From the NCBI GenBank assembly GCA_022842725.1, contig JALHOZ010000013.1:50517-114516 (forward strand): a stretch of DNA of 64,000 nucleotides, in the 5' to 3' direction. This document shows, one piece after another, positions 50,075 to 59,240 of this stretch (its first letter is position 1; every line of letters begins with the position of its first letter). Position numbers and translations under genes: made by a program. The DNA is from Saprospiraceae bacterium (GTDB lineage Bacteria > Bacteroidota > Bacteroidia > Chitinophagales > Saprospiraceae). The notes beneath the pieces were generated by a model. It was not told the origin of the DNA, ran no database searches, and worked only from the letters and a program-made list of their open reading frames with translations.

Positions 50075-52018
50075 ATGGTTGATATAGGCATTGTCATTGT
50101 CAATTACAACGTCAGACATTTTTTGGTGCAATGCCTGGAGTCTATCCGGAAGTCCCGGACCGGAGACTTAAAAACAGAAGTCTGGGTCGTCGACAATGCT
50201 TCGGTTGACGGAGCCATTCCCCTCTTAAAAAAAGACTTTCCTGAAGTTAGCCTCATTGAAAACACAGAAAATGTTGGTTTTTCCAAAGCCAATAATCAGG
50301 CTATCCAACAGTTGCAGGCAAAATATATTTTGTTATTGAATCCCGATACCATTCTGGAAGAAAATACCCTTGCGGATTGTTTTTTTTATATGGAAAACCG
50401 AAAAGAAGCCGGTGCCTTAGGCGTGAGAATGATCGATGGCAACGGAATTTTTCTTCCTGAATCAAAACGCAAAATCCCTGATCTGTGGAATTCTTTTTGC
50501 AAACTGACCTATCTGTCCAAAATATTCCCTTCTTCAAGGCTTTTTAGCGGATACAATCTCGGTTACCTTCCGGAAAATGAAATCGCCGATATAGAAGTAT
50601 TGTGCGGAGCCTTTATGTTTATCCGAAAAGAAGTATTGGACAAAACCGGTTATCTTGACGAAAGATTTTTTATGTACGGCGAAGACATTGATTTGTCATA
50701 CCGCATTTTAAAGGCCGGTTACAAAATTGTATATTTTCCAAAATCGACGATTATTCATTTCAAAGGAGAAAGTACCAAAAAAGCTTCTTTACAATATGTG
50801 CGTACCTTTTACGGTGCCATGTCGTTATATGTCAATAAACATTATGCCGGCAAAAGATCCGACTTATTCCGGTGGTTTATCCTTTTTGCCATACAAATGA
50901 GGGCAGTATTGAGTCTTGTAGGAAAGTTTTTTAGTGTTTTGGTCAGGATGTTGGTCGACGGACTAACGATTGCCGGCTTATTATATCTCATCAAAAAATA
51001 TTGGGCTTATTTTTATTTCGGAGATCCGGATTATTATCAGGGTACATCTATCGGTGTCAATATAATCTTGTATACGACCCTTTGGGTGATGAGTCTTTGG
51101 TTTTTTGGGCGCTATGATAAAAACAAAAAAAGATATCGGCTGGGTTATGCGGTACTCACGGGATTGATTCTGATTTTGGTGGTGTATGCTTTGGAACCCC
51201 TTGAATTCAGAACGAGTAGAGCTTTAATTCTTTTAGGTAGTCTGGGCACGTTATTGTATGTTTTGTTGAGTGAATTTTTGATGTCAACTTTTCAAAAACC
51301 GAAAAAACCCTCTTTATCAACGGTGATTGTCGCACCAAAAACCGAAGCTGAAAAAATCAAAATGATGATGGGTTTTGATACAAAAGAAACCGGAGATGTG
51401 TACGTAATCAATCCCGGAGAAGACACCGGTGACCCTTATTACACCAATCATATCCGAAATCTGGACAAAACGGTCAGTCAACTGAAAGCCGACCAACTGA
51501 TATTCAGCAGTGCGGGTCTGCCCATCCGGGATATCATGGAATACATGACAAAGTTGACTAAAAAAGTTGATTACAAAATTGCAGGGGATGAAAGTTTGGG
51601 CATTATCGGTAAAAAAATACCAGGAAAAAATCTGTATAGTCTCGACATCCATTTTCCTTTGGAAGACGGATTTTGGCGACGAACAAAAATGATCACCGAC
51701 ATGATGATTTCGGGTCTTTTTATTTTATTTCTCCCGATTGTTTTTGTGTTGAATGTGGGAAGAATTCAGGCAATTCGCAATATTTTTTTAGTATTCATCC
51801 AGAAAAAAACGTGGATAGGTTATGGTGGAGATATAACAGATTACCGATTTTTGCCTGATATCCCTAAAGGTGTCATTCCTTTTCCTATGGCAAAAAGAGC
51901 TATCCGATTTTACGACGGATATTTCAAAGATAAAAACCTCGAATACGCCAAATCATACAACCCCTGGTCAGACCTGGCCCTAGTTTTTTCAAATATAACC
52001 AACCTCCATGGAAAATAA
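50075..52018 (+). CDS. GT2 glycosyltransferase fused to a sugar-phosphate-transferase-like membrane module
   Basis: A 647-residue membrane protein. The N-terminal domain (about 1-240) is a family 2 glycosyltransferase of the rhamnosyltransferase-like type: IVIVNYNVRHF, WVVDNASVDGA, NVGFSKANNQ, LLLNPDTIL and an ED pair in MYGEDIDLSYR. Several membrane segments follow (about 265-410). The C-terminal part (about 440-640) resembles a polyprenyl-phosphate sugar transferase: a Rossmann-like piece (ADQLIFSSAGLPIRDIMEYM), a hydrophobic hairpin (DMMISGLFILFLPIVFV), KKTWIGYGGD and a Pro-rich LPDIPKGVIPF. The usual catalytic stretch after the hairpin seems shortened, so it may be inactive. The likely role is surface polysaccharide synthesis. 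It overlaps the next gene by 11 nt. Confidence 0.85.
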   Translation: MVDIGIVIVNYNVRHFLVQCLESIRKSRTGDLKTEVWVVDNASVDGAIPLLKKDFPEVSLIENTENVGFSKANNQAIQQLQAKYILLLNPDTILEENTLADCFFYMENRKEAGALGVRMIDGNGIFLPESKRKIPDLWNSFCKLTYLSKIFPSSRLFSGYNLGYLPENEIADIEVLCGAFMFIRKEVLDKTGYLDERFFMYGEDIDLSYRILKAGYKIVYFPKSTIIHFKGESTKKASLQYVRTFYGAMSLYVNKHYAGKRSDLFRWFILFAIQMRAVLSLVGKFFSVLVRMLVDGLTIAGLLYLIKKYWAYFYFGDPDYYQGTSIGVNIILYTTLWVMSLWFFGRYDKNKKRYRLGYAVLTGLILILVVYALEPLEFRTSRALILLGSLGTLLYVLLSEFLMSTFQKPKKPSLSTVIVAPKTEAEKIKMMMGFDTKETGDVYVINPGEDTGDPYYTNHIRNLDKTVSQLKADQLIFSSAGLPIRDIMEYMTKLTKKVDYKIAGDESLGIIGKKIPGKNLYSLDIHFPLEDGFWRRTKMITDMMISGLFILFLPIVFVLNVGRIQAIRNIFLVFIQKKTWIGYGGDITDYRFLPDIPKGVIPFPMAKRAIRFYDGYFKDKNLEYAKSYNPWSDLALVFSNITNLHGK

Positions 52019-53213
52019 TCAATTGGTCAACCGAATCCAAAGTTTGTCTGCGACAATATCAGAAGATGTCAGACATTTCAGACATCACATACACTCATTT
52101 CCGGAGTTGTCTTTTATGGAAAAAGAAACCTCCGCATTTATCATTTCCATACTCGAAAAACATGGAATTCCTTATACGACAGGATGGGCAGGGTATGGTA
52201 TTGTGGCCACAATCAAAGGAAGTAAACCAGGTAAAAATGTAGGGTTACGTGCAGACATGGATGCGCTTCCTATCGAAGAAAAAAATGAAGTACCTTACAA
52301 GTCACAAAACAACGGAATCATGCATGCATGTGGTCATGATGTACATTCTTCCTGCCTTTTGGGTGCTGCCATTATCTTACAAACATTAAAAGATGAAATC
52401 TGCGGAAGTGTAACTTTATTGTTTCAACCCGGAGAAGAAAAACTTCCGGGTGGAGCCAATATGATGATAAAGGAGGGATTATTGGAAAAACACAAAATGG
52501 ACGCCATCATTGCGCAGCATGTCTATCCGTCTATGGAAGCCGGCAAAGTTGGCTTTAAGTCAGGATTGTATATGGCCTCGGCTGATGAAATCTATCTTAC
52601 CGTAAAAGGAAAAGGAGGGCATGCGGCCATGCCACAGGACAACATTGATACCTTATTGATGGCAAGTCAGATATTGATCAATCTTCAACAGATTACATCG
52701 CGGATGGCACATCCTGCTATTCCTACAGTGCTTAGTTTCGGAAAAATCAACAGTGTCGGTGGTGCGACCAACGTCATTCCCGATGAAGTAAAGATCGAAG
52801 GAACCTTCCGGACGATGGACGAAACATGGCGTGCCAAAGCCCATCAAAAAATCACCCAAATCTGTGAGGAAACTGCCAAAACATTTGGTGGTAGTTGTGA
52901 AGTCAGGATAGAAGTCGGATACCCCTGTCTGATCAACGATCCTGTATTGACCGAAGGTATGCGCAAAGATGCCAAAAAATATCTGGGAGACCAAAATGTC
53001 GAAGAATTGCCATTGAGAATGACATCAGAAGACTTTTCATTTTTTTCACAACATATACCGGTGACTTTTTATCGTTTGGGTACGGGAAATAAAAGTAAAG
53101 GTATAACATCGCCGGTTCATACCCCGACATTTGATATTGATGAATCTGCATTACAGATTGGTAGCGGACTAATGGCGTGGTTGACGATGAGGAGACTGGG
53201 AGAAATGGGGTAA
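52008..53213 (+). CDS. M20-family amidohydrolase (N-acyl-amino-acid/hippurate hydrolase type)
   Basis: A 401-residue cytoplasmic metal-dependent amidohydrolase that releases amino acids from N-acyl or N-aryl amides. Metal and catalytic motifs are visible: GLRADMDALPIEE (first Asp), MHACGHDVHSS (about 106; Cys and His ligands), LFQPGEEKLPGGA (catalytic Glu), AQHVYPSMEAG (His) and MTSEDFSFF near the C-terminus. The dimerisation domain (VKGKGGHAAMPQ to TFRTMDE) is in place. The start at 52008 overlaps the GT2 stop, so it is probably translated from the recR-GT2 transcript. The last 111 coding bases are duplicated at 55325-55435 (see the pseudogene). Confidence 0.93.
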   Translation: MENNQLVNRIQSLSATISEDVRHFRHHIHSFPELSFMEKETSAFIISILEKHGIPYTTGWAGYGIVATIKGSKPGKNVGLRADMDALPIEEKNEVPYKSQNNGIMHACGHDVHSSCLLGAAIILQTLKDEICGSVTLLFQPGEEKLPGGANMMIKEGLLEKHKMDAIIAQHVYPSMEAGKVGFKSGLYMASADEIYLTVKGKGGHAAMPQDNIDTLLMASQILINLQQITSRMAHPAIPTVLSFGKINSVGGATNVIPDEVKIEGTFRTMDETWRAKAHQKITQICEETAKTFGGSCEVRIEVGYPCLINDPVLTEGMRKDAKKYLGDQNVEELPLRMTSEDFSFFSQHIPVTFYRLGTGNKSKGITSPVHTPTFDIDESALQIGSGLMAWLTMRRLGEMG

Positions 53214-53291
53214 ACCCTGCCAAATTTTGGTTGATACAAAAAGTTCTATCCCAGCATATAACTATGATTTGGAATCATATCACTATAATTT

Positions 53292-55148
53292 TTACTCATA
53301 TCTTATATCAAATTTTTGAACCCTTTCCACAATACCGGTTTCTTTGTTGGTTTCTATAATGAGTTTAACGTTATTACATTCGTCATAAAAATAGTCATAT
53401 TTAGTATAATAATCGTCAGGGGGTGATATTTTAAGAAGTCCGTCCACAGAATGAAACATGGTAATACCAAACATGTAGGCATCTTTAAGATATAATGAAT
53501 CCAGTACGATAACTTCGTCGACAAAACTATGGTCATCTCTGTGGTTGTGATGAACAAAGACACTGTCTTTTTTATACCTAAACGTTTCCGTTGAAGGTTC
53601 AAAAAATTTTGGGTAATCTCTTACTTTGATTACTTTATTTCCTCTCAGCTCATATATCGTAGAGTCTGAACCCAAGGAACCTTTTGAAATCATTTTAATC
53701 AATGGAATGGTAGGATGGTAATGATATGACTCAGTCACAAACCTTTCGCCAATCACTTTACCTGTCCTTCGTTGTACTAATTTCCCGTTTTGATACGTGT
53801 CCGTAAAAGTAGCATATATTGAAGGAATTTTCATTAATTCGAGATAGTCGGTATAAACTGTGTCCATTTGCCAGTGTATACCATTCCATTGGTTGTATTG
53901 GATAGAAGATATTTCACAATCGGCATTTTTGTTTTTTGTGCTATTATTGACATTTGTAACCAGATTTGGACCTTCCCGGTCACTTCTGTTGTACAACGCT
54001 AAAAGACCTTTTTTTGTACAACATAATATATCCGGATCGCGATCATTATCCAGGTCGGCACAAACTGAAAATACTGAAGCAGCTGAAATCAAAATTTGAT
54101 CAACATCATAGAGGTGGTAACCATGGCTCGTGATAATGAAAGGTTTATCTTTCTGATTGTTGATAACGATTTCATTTTTTCCGTTATTATCAAAATCTGC
54201 AAGGTAAATTTGTGTTGGTTCATATCCTTTTTTCAATATTTCTTCACAAGCATAATAATCGTCATGTATATAAGAGTATAGTTTTGTCTTTCCTGTTTTA
54301 AAAGAGGATGCCATAATATCATCAAAACCATCGTGGTCAAAATCTACCCAGGCACAACTAAAAATACCTGAAAATGCATGATCAATAATCATTTTATTGG
54401 CGATTTCTCCCTTTTTAGAAAGTTTTACCAAAAACAAGGTGCCGCTTTTATAGTCAGGTATTATCAATTCGACAGTTGAATTTTTGTCTTTTCTGATACA
54501 CATATCACCAAATACGTGGACTTTTGAATCAAAAAGTGATATACTATATTGAAGTGATTTGCGACTCAATGCTTTATATATTGAAAAAGGGGCTACACCA
54601 TATATAAAATCCGGAAGATTATCCTCATTGATATCCTCAAATGCCAATGAAGTTATTGTTGTCGGGCTGGTTACCAATTCGTGAGAAATCCATATACCGG
54701 TTTTTTTATTCAGGATGTATCCAACAATAGATTTATCCACGATGGCAATGATATCCTGCTGTTGATCGTCATTAATATCATCTATAAAAATCTTTGATAC
54801 TTTATCTGCCAGTGTGTCTACAGGTATCATTTCATACTGATTATTGATTAGTTTCAGGTATTGTATATCTCCTTGTATATAATTTGAACATAAAATCTCA
54901 GGAATACCATCTTTATCCAAATCACCAACTGAAATTTTACTGAAAGGAGAAGAATGAATTGCTTTTTCTTCAAAAGAATAGGTAGGTTTTTTGTACAAAA
55001 AGTTTAAGGGCAGTTTGTCATATTTTCCTTCTCCGGCTAAAACATACCTGTCTTCATTCTTCAGACTATTGTCCGGAGTTTTTATTTGTGCAACGGATTG
55101 AAATGAACTTACCAGAATTATAAATAAATAGATACAATTTATATACAT
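53292..55148 (-). CDS. Secreted FG-GAP/VCBS-repeat protein
   Basis: A 618-residue protein with a signal peptide (MYINCIYLFIILVSSFQSVA). The first 380 residues hold at least six Asp-rich calcium-binding-like loops of the FG-GAP/VCBS propeller type: GDLDKDGIPEIL, DDINDDQQQDIIAI, EDINEDNLPDFIYG, VDFDHDGFDDIMAS, ADFDNNGKNEIVIN and ADLDNDRDPDILC. The last 230 residues are a different, charged domain (TYQNGKLVQRRTGKVIG, DSVFVHHNHRDDHSFVDEV) with no recognised family. No T9SS sorting domain is seen; it could be periplasmic or outer-surface. It is oriented against the M20 gene and lies exactly between that gene and the decayed M20 tail, so it may have arrived with a rearrangement. Confidence 0.85.
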   Translation of the reverse strand: MYINCIYLFIILVSSFQSVAQIKTPDNSLKNEDRYVLAGEGKYDKLPLNFLYKKPTYSFEEKAIHSSPFSKISVGDLDKDGIPEILCSNYIQGDIQYLKLINNQYEMIPVDTLADKVSKIFIDDINDDQQQDIIAIVDKSIVGYILNKKTGIWISHELVTSPTTITSLAFEDINEDNLPDFIYGVAPFSIYKALSRKSLQYSISLFDSKVHVFGDMCIRKDKNSTVELIIPDYKSGTLFLVKLSKKGEIANKMIIDHAFSGIFSCAWVDFDHDGFDDIMASSFKTGKTKLYSYIHDDYYACEEILKKGYEPTQIYLADFDNNGKNEIVINNQKDKPFIITSHGYHLYDVDQILISAASVFSVCADLDNDRDPDILCCTKKGLLALYNRSDREGPNLVTNVNNSTKNKNADCEISSIQYNQWNGIHWQMDTVYTDYLELMKIPSIYATFTDTYQNGKLVQRRTGKVIGERFVTESYHYHPTIPLIKMISKGSLGSDSTIYELRGNKVIKVRDYPKFFEPSTETFRYKKDSVFVHHNHRDDHSFVDEVIVLDSLYLKDAYMFGITMFHSVDGLLKISPPDDYYTKYDYFYDECNNVKLIIETNKETGIVERVQKFDIRYE

Positions 55149-55558
55149 AAAAATGGATGATTGTTATTGTATTTGTTATATTTTTAAGTTGAATTTATAA
55201 CGGTTTACCTTATTTTTTTGGTTTTCAACCTCATTTATATAAACAAATAAGTGAATAGTCGTAAAGGTAAAAGTAAATTTCTGATTAAGTAAACAATAAT
55301 TTATTTTCTGTACAATTTAAAAGAAAAGGCATCATCTCACCGATTCATACCCCGGCTTTTGAAATTGATGAATCTGCATTGCAGATTGGTAGCGGATTGA
55401 TGGCGTGGGTTGCTATGAGGAGACTAAAGGAAATGACGTGCATATAAAAAAAATTCAAAGTTGTCACGACAAACAATAAAATCATGGTGATTATTAAACT
55501 TCAAGATTTTCTATTCAGAAAATAAATATGCTCTTAGTATAAAAAAAATATATGAATT
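55149..55558. other. Intergenic region containing the M20 remnant
   Basis: These 410 AT-rich bp lie between the FG-GAP gene start and the 3' end of the WecA-like gene. The only recognisable content is the M20 tail at 55319-55447. It probably also carries the promoter of the FG-GAP gene, but no clear box was found. Confidence 0.55.
55319..55447 (+). pseudogene. Truncated tail of a second M20 amidohydrolase gene
   Basis: The segment 55325-55435 aligns without gaps to 53097-53207 at the end of the M20 gene: 91 of 111 bases and 30 of 37 residues match by my count. It then reads TCI and stops at 55447. The frame is open but has no start codon, and everything upstream of about 55319 is unrelated AT-rich DNA. 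Many changes are silent or conservative (V/I, D/E, L/V), which suggests that it evolved as a working paralogue before losing its 5' part. Confidence 0.85.
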
Positions 55559-56641
55559 TTAAAATTGCTCTGAATGAATTTCCATTTTTTTGATTCTCGA
55601 TTTCCAGAGATTCAGCTTTTGAAAATATTGTAAAAGATTGGTAGTTATGATTAATATAATAATTGTAACAAAAAAAGACCATGTGATTCCGTTTTTCATC
55701 AAAAAGAAGTAACCGATCATAATAAGACTCAGCATAAGAATAAGTATATTTATCGTAACCGATCTGTGGCTAAAACCTAATGATAATAATAGATGATGCA
55801 AATGAGATTTGTCAGCAAAAAACGGACTTTTACCCTTTTTCATTCTACCTCTGAATACCCTGATTGCGTCATAAACCGGAATCATCAAAACGGTCACCAC
55901 TCCAGCAGTGACAACGGACAAGTCTCCGGAAATTCCGGCGTTTTGAAGCAGGTTGATACCGGAAACAACCAAAATATATCCTATCATCATTGAGCCGGCA
56001 TCGCCCATAAATATTTTTTGTTTCTGACTCAGATTAAAATATAAAAAGGCCAACAAAGCGCCGGTCAGGGCTATAAAAATCAGCAATAATTGTGTTTGAT
56101 TTGTCAACACAGCAAGGTAGGAAAAAATTCCAAAACCTGTTATACCGATTCCTCCCGCCAAGCCATCGATACCATCCATCAAATTAAAAGCATTGATGAC
56201 TCCGGCAATGATGATAATAGTAAGAATATACTGAAAATCACCGGATAAATCAAAAATACCGAATAGTCCGTGTAATGATTCGATTTTAATACCCTGCATA
56301 AAAGTATAATGAGCCAGCAATAATTGTACTGATAATTTCAGCAGAGCATTCAGATCAAAACGATCATCAATGACACCCATGATTAATAAAATGGTGGTGG
56401 CGATAAAAGGATTTTTAAACAAAACCATTTCATCATGAAGTGGCATTATAAATGCAAGGGTTAAAGTGACTCCAAAATAAATCCCCATTCCACCCACCAA
56501 AGGAATTGGTGCAATATGGATTTTTCTTTGACCAGGTTTGTCCACCAGGCCAAAATACACAGCGGCTTTACGCAATACCGGAATAAACAATAAAGTCAGG
56601 AGAAAAGCGGTCAACAAAATGATGATATTTGAAAAATTCAT
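55559..56641 (-). CDS. Undecaprenyl-phosphate N-acetylhexosamine-1-phosphate transferase (WecA/TagO-like)
   Basis: A 360-residue inner-membrane enzyme of the MraY/WecA family. It transfers a HexNAc-1-phosphate from a UDP-sugar to undecaprenyl phosphate, starting a lipid-linked glycan. About 10-11 membrane segments are visible. Family motifs: KIHIAPIPLVGGMGIYFG (about 41-58), NAFNLMDGIDGLAGG (about 150-164, catalytic Asp), FMGDAGSMMIGY (about 212-223) and SHLHHLLLSLG (about 277-287). It has no MurNAc-pentapeptide-specific features, and the glycosyltransferase setting favours a WecA/TagO role over MraY. It is last in the minus-strand polysaccharide cluster, 13 nt after the DUF1972 glycosyltransferase. 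Confidence 0.92.
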   Translation of the reverse strand: MNFSNIIILLTAFLLTLLFIPVLRKAAVYFGLVDKPGQRKIHIAPIPLVGGMGIYFGVTLTLAFIMPLHDEMVLFKNPFIATTILLIMGVIDDRFDLNALLKLSVQLLLAHYTFMQGIKIESLHGLFGIFDLSGDFQYILTIIIIAGVINAFNLMDGIDGLAGGIGITGFGIFSYLAVLTNQTQLLLIFIALTGALLAFLYFNLSQKQKIFMGDAGSMMIGYILVVSGINLLQNAGISGDLSVVTAGVVTVLMIPVYDAIRVFRGRMKKGKSPFFADKSHLHHLLLSLGFSHRSVTINILILMLSLIMIGYFFLMKNGITWSFFVTIIILIITTNLLQYFQKLNLWKSRIKKMEIHSEQF

Positions 56642-56654
56642 TTTTATAAAATAT

Positions 56655-57848
56655 TTAATTTGTTTTTAAATGAGCAAGGCTTTTTTGTAACAGTTTTTGA
56701 TATGACACAGTACTTGTTTCCGACCATACAGGAGATTTCGCGCGAGTGACCAACACTTCCTCAATCAGCAAATAATATTTTTTTGCTATCGTCGACCAAG
56801 TGTACCTTCGTTGTGCAATTTCTTTCATTTCGTTTCCGATTTTAATCAATTTTGCTGTGTATAAATTATTGATTTGTGAGATCAGACTCTCCTTGCCGTC
56901 AAAATAGAGGGCTTTGTTTTCTGTAGTAACTCTGTTGTAAGAAACATTGTTTGCCAAGACAGGAAGTCCGAGATACATAGCTTCAACAAGTGAAGGATTG
57001 GTTCCACCCGCTGAGTGTCCATGTACATAAAGAGCAGCATTACTTCTTAATTCATCGAGTTTTTTCTGATCGTAGACAGGATCCAGGATATGGATATTCG
57101 GGTGGCTGCTGTATTTTTTTTTGAGCGCAGTACCATACAGACTTTTGTCCCAATTGCCTACTACGATCAGCGGCATTTTATCGGTGGAAGCAAAAGCTTC
57201 AAGAATGAGGTGAACATTATTTTCAGGTTCAATACGGCATACTTTAAAAGCATAAGGCCGGCTAAGAAATGGATATTTTTTGATTGTCTGTTCACTTAGA
57301 GGGACTTTCATGGTATGATCTGCACCGTATTCTATGATACGACTCAACGAACCATAACGGGCAGCTGTATAGTCCTGGATGGCTTCATTGTCAGAAATAT
57401 CGATATGTGAATATTTGACAGCAAGACTTTCTGCCCAAAAAAGGTACCATTTTGCCAATAGATTCCATTTGTCTCTTTTCCACTCAATGCCGTCAATGGA
57501 AATGATGATTTTTTTATTGGTAAACCATCGTACGAAAGGTAATATCCATGCTCCTGCGACGCCGAGAATCAAAAGTACGTCAGCATAAAATAATGAATGA
57601 ATAATGGAAAGGGTATCATATGGAATACTTTGAATACCATTAGCATCCAAAGGAAGGTATTTGAGCTCTGCTCCTTTATTTATTTGTTTGCGGTCTTTTT
57701 TCGGATATTTTTTGCCGGAACAATACACCGTAATATGATGATGCTGCCCGAGTTCTTCAATGAGCTGTTCTGCGAGGGTTTCGAATCCCCCGTAATTAGC
57801 AGGAACTCCTACTGTACCAATAATGGCTATTTTTTTTCTTTTAGACAT
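56655..57848 (-). CDS. GT4 glycosyltransferase with DUF1972-type N-terminus
   Basis: A 397-residue GT-B glycosyltransferase. The N-terminal domain opens KIAIIGTVGVPANYGGFETL, typical of DUF1972, found in rhamnosyl- and related transferases. The C-terminal domain has FKVCRIEPENNVHLILEAF, PLIVVGNWDKS, YVHGHSAGGTNPSLVEAM and LGLPVLANNV, where nucleotide-sugar binding occurs in GT4 enzymes. It probably adds a sugar to the lipid-linked precursor made by the adjacent WecA-like enzyme. The gap to the previous cluster gene (58164) is 315 bp, so this gene and the WecA gene may form a separate transcript. Confidence 0.9.
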   Translation of the reverse strand: MSKRKKIAIIGTVGVPANYGGFETLAEQLIEELGQHHHITVYCSGKKYPKKDRKQINKGAELKYLPLDANGIQSIPYDTLSIIHSLFYADVLLILGVAGAWILPFVRWFTNKKIIISIDGIEWKRDKWNLLAKWYLFWAESLAVKYSHIDISDNEAIQDYTAARYGSLSRIIEYGADHTMKVPLSEQTIKKYPFLSRPYAFKVCRIEPENNVHLILEAFASTDKMPLIVVGNWDKSLYGTALKKKYSSHPNIHILDPVYDQKKLDELRSNAALYVHGHSAGGTNPSLVEAMYLGLPVLANNVSYNRVTTENKALYFDGKESLISQINNLYTAKLIKIGNEMKEIAQRRYTWSTIAKKYYLLIEEVLVTRAKSPVWSETSTVSYQKLLQKSLAHLKTN

Positions 57849-58163
57849 ATTAATTAATATTTAATTTAGTAAACACTAAAGCAGTGCCAAAATGTAAATT
57901 ACTGATATTCTATGCTTTATAAATTATGAAAGGTGTTTTAGATTCCATATTCTGGAAATTAGAGGTATTTTGGAAAAATATTGGGAGTTGATTTATAAAG
58001 ATAATTATTTCATATAGTGATGCTGATTTCAAGATGTCAAATGAAACTGTATATGTATTTCAAAACTTTTTGACGGAGCACTAAACATAATTATTTTACA
58101 TAAAATTTCAGGCTATTGTCAAAAGGTTTTTCCAGAAATAGTACAAAAGAATTTTCTGATATA
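57849..58163. other. AT-rich gap inside the polysaccharide cluster
   Basis: These 315 bp lie between two same-strand glycosyltransferase genes. I see no gene, no strong hairpin and no repeat. It breaks the otherwise overlapping gene order, so a promoter for the two downstream genes, or a lost gene, is possible. Confidence 0.5.
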
Positions 58164-59240
58164 TCAAATTATTACATCGATTGCACTCATCATTATTTCT
58201 TCGCTGAACATGTTTAATCTTGTTTTAGCAGATTGAGACATCATTGTGTATGTATCATTATTTGACAATATATTGACTAATGTCTGACTCAATTTCTCTC
58301 TGTCCCGCGAATCCACAACAAAACCGGTGACACCATTTTCTATGACTTCAAGAATTCCTCCCACCGGCGGAACGATAGCAGGAAGTCCATAAGCCATTCC
58401 TTCGATAATTGTCAGACCAAATGTTTCGATCCATTCGTTTGGTCGTGAAAGATTGACGATGACATCTGCCCATTGATAAAAAGGATGCAGGTCTTTTTGT
58501 GAGGCATACAAAGTAAGATTGGAAGGAATTTTATCTTCTTTAAAAAATGAATTAATTTCAAATATTGATGCATTCATGACCAAACGAAATAAAAATTGCG
58601 GATGGTCCCGGGCCAATTGCAAAAATTCATATATGCCTTTATATTTTTTTAAAGAACATACCATCAAAACGTTCTTAGGACTTTGTGATTGAATTTTGGG
58701 TAAAATATTTTCAACATATGATTTTTCTATAGCATTGTATATCAAATGATTGGGTATTGAAGTTATGTTGTGCGATTGTTGAACGTAATGGGAAACATTG
58801 ATGATGTCATTGGCTGTAGTTTTTACCATTTTTAATAAAAACCATTTAAGAATTTTGGGATTTACGGTACTTTCATGAATATGATATATGATTCTGGCTC
58901 CTTTACATTTTCCCAAAATGGCTGCTCCGAAAGGTAAGACAGTATTTATATAAATGATGTCACTTTTTTCGATTTTGTTCCACATTCTGAAAATCAAAAT
59001 CATCTGACTTAGTGTAAAATACAGCAACCTCAACCAGGGATTGGGCTGAAAAACATACCAACCGTCATAAAATTTTACACCTTCAGTTTCGGATAAAAAT
59101 CCATTTTTATTCTTTGTCGTGTAAAGGTGAATGTCTCTTTTTTGTTTGACCCAATGTTTCAATAACTGACTTAATACCTTTGGACTACCGCTTCTGTCAT
59201 TGAGTAAATGAAAAACAAATATTTTAGGTTGTTGATTCAT
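58164..59240 (-). CDS. GT4 glycosyltransferase
   Basis: A 358-residue GT-B glycosyltransferase. The N-terminal part has VFHLLNDRSGSPKVLSQLLK (an acceptor-side Gly loop) and YINTVLPFGAAILG. The C-terminal part has LMVCSLKKYKGIYEFLQLA and the E-x7-E motif in ETFGLTIIEGMAYGLPAIV, then GGILEVIENGVTGFVVDS. The ATG at 59240 overlaps the previous stop as ATGA, so it is chosen over a longer reading to 59285. The acceptor and donor are unknown; it acts at the cytoplasmic face on the growing glycan. Confidence 0.9.
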   Translation of the reverse strand: MNQQPKIFVFHLLNDRSGSPKVLSQLLKHWVKQKRDIHLYTTKNKNGFLSETEGVKFYDGWYVFQPNPWLRLLYFTLSQMILIFRMWNKIEKSDIIYINTVLPFGAAILGKCKGARIIYHIHESTVNPKILKWFLLKMVKTTANDIINVSHYVQQSHNITSIPNHLIYNAIEKSYVENILPKIQSQSPKNVLMVCSLKKYKGIYEFLQLARDHPQFLFRLVMNASIFEINSFFKEDKIPSNLTLYASQKDLHPFYQWADVIVNLSRPNEWIETFGLTIIEGMAYGLPAIVPPVGGILEVIENGVTGFVVDSRDREKLSQTLVNILSNNDTYTMMSQSAKTRLNMFSEEIMMSAIDVII

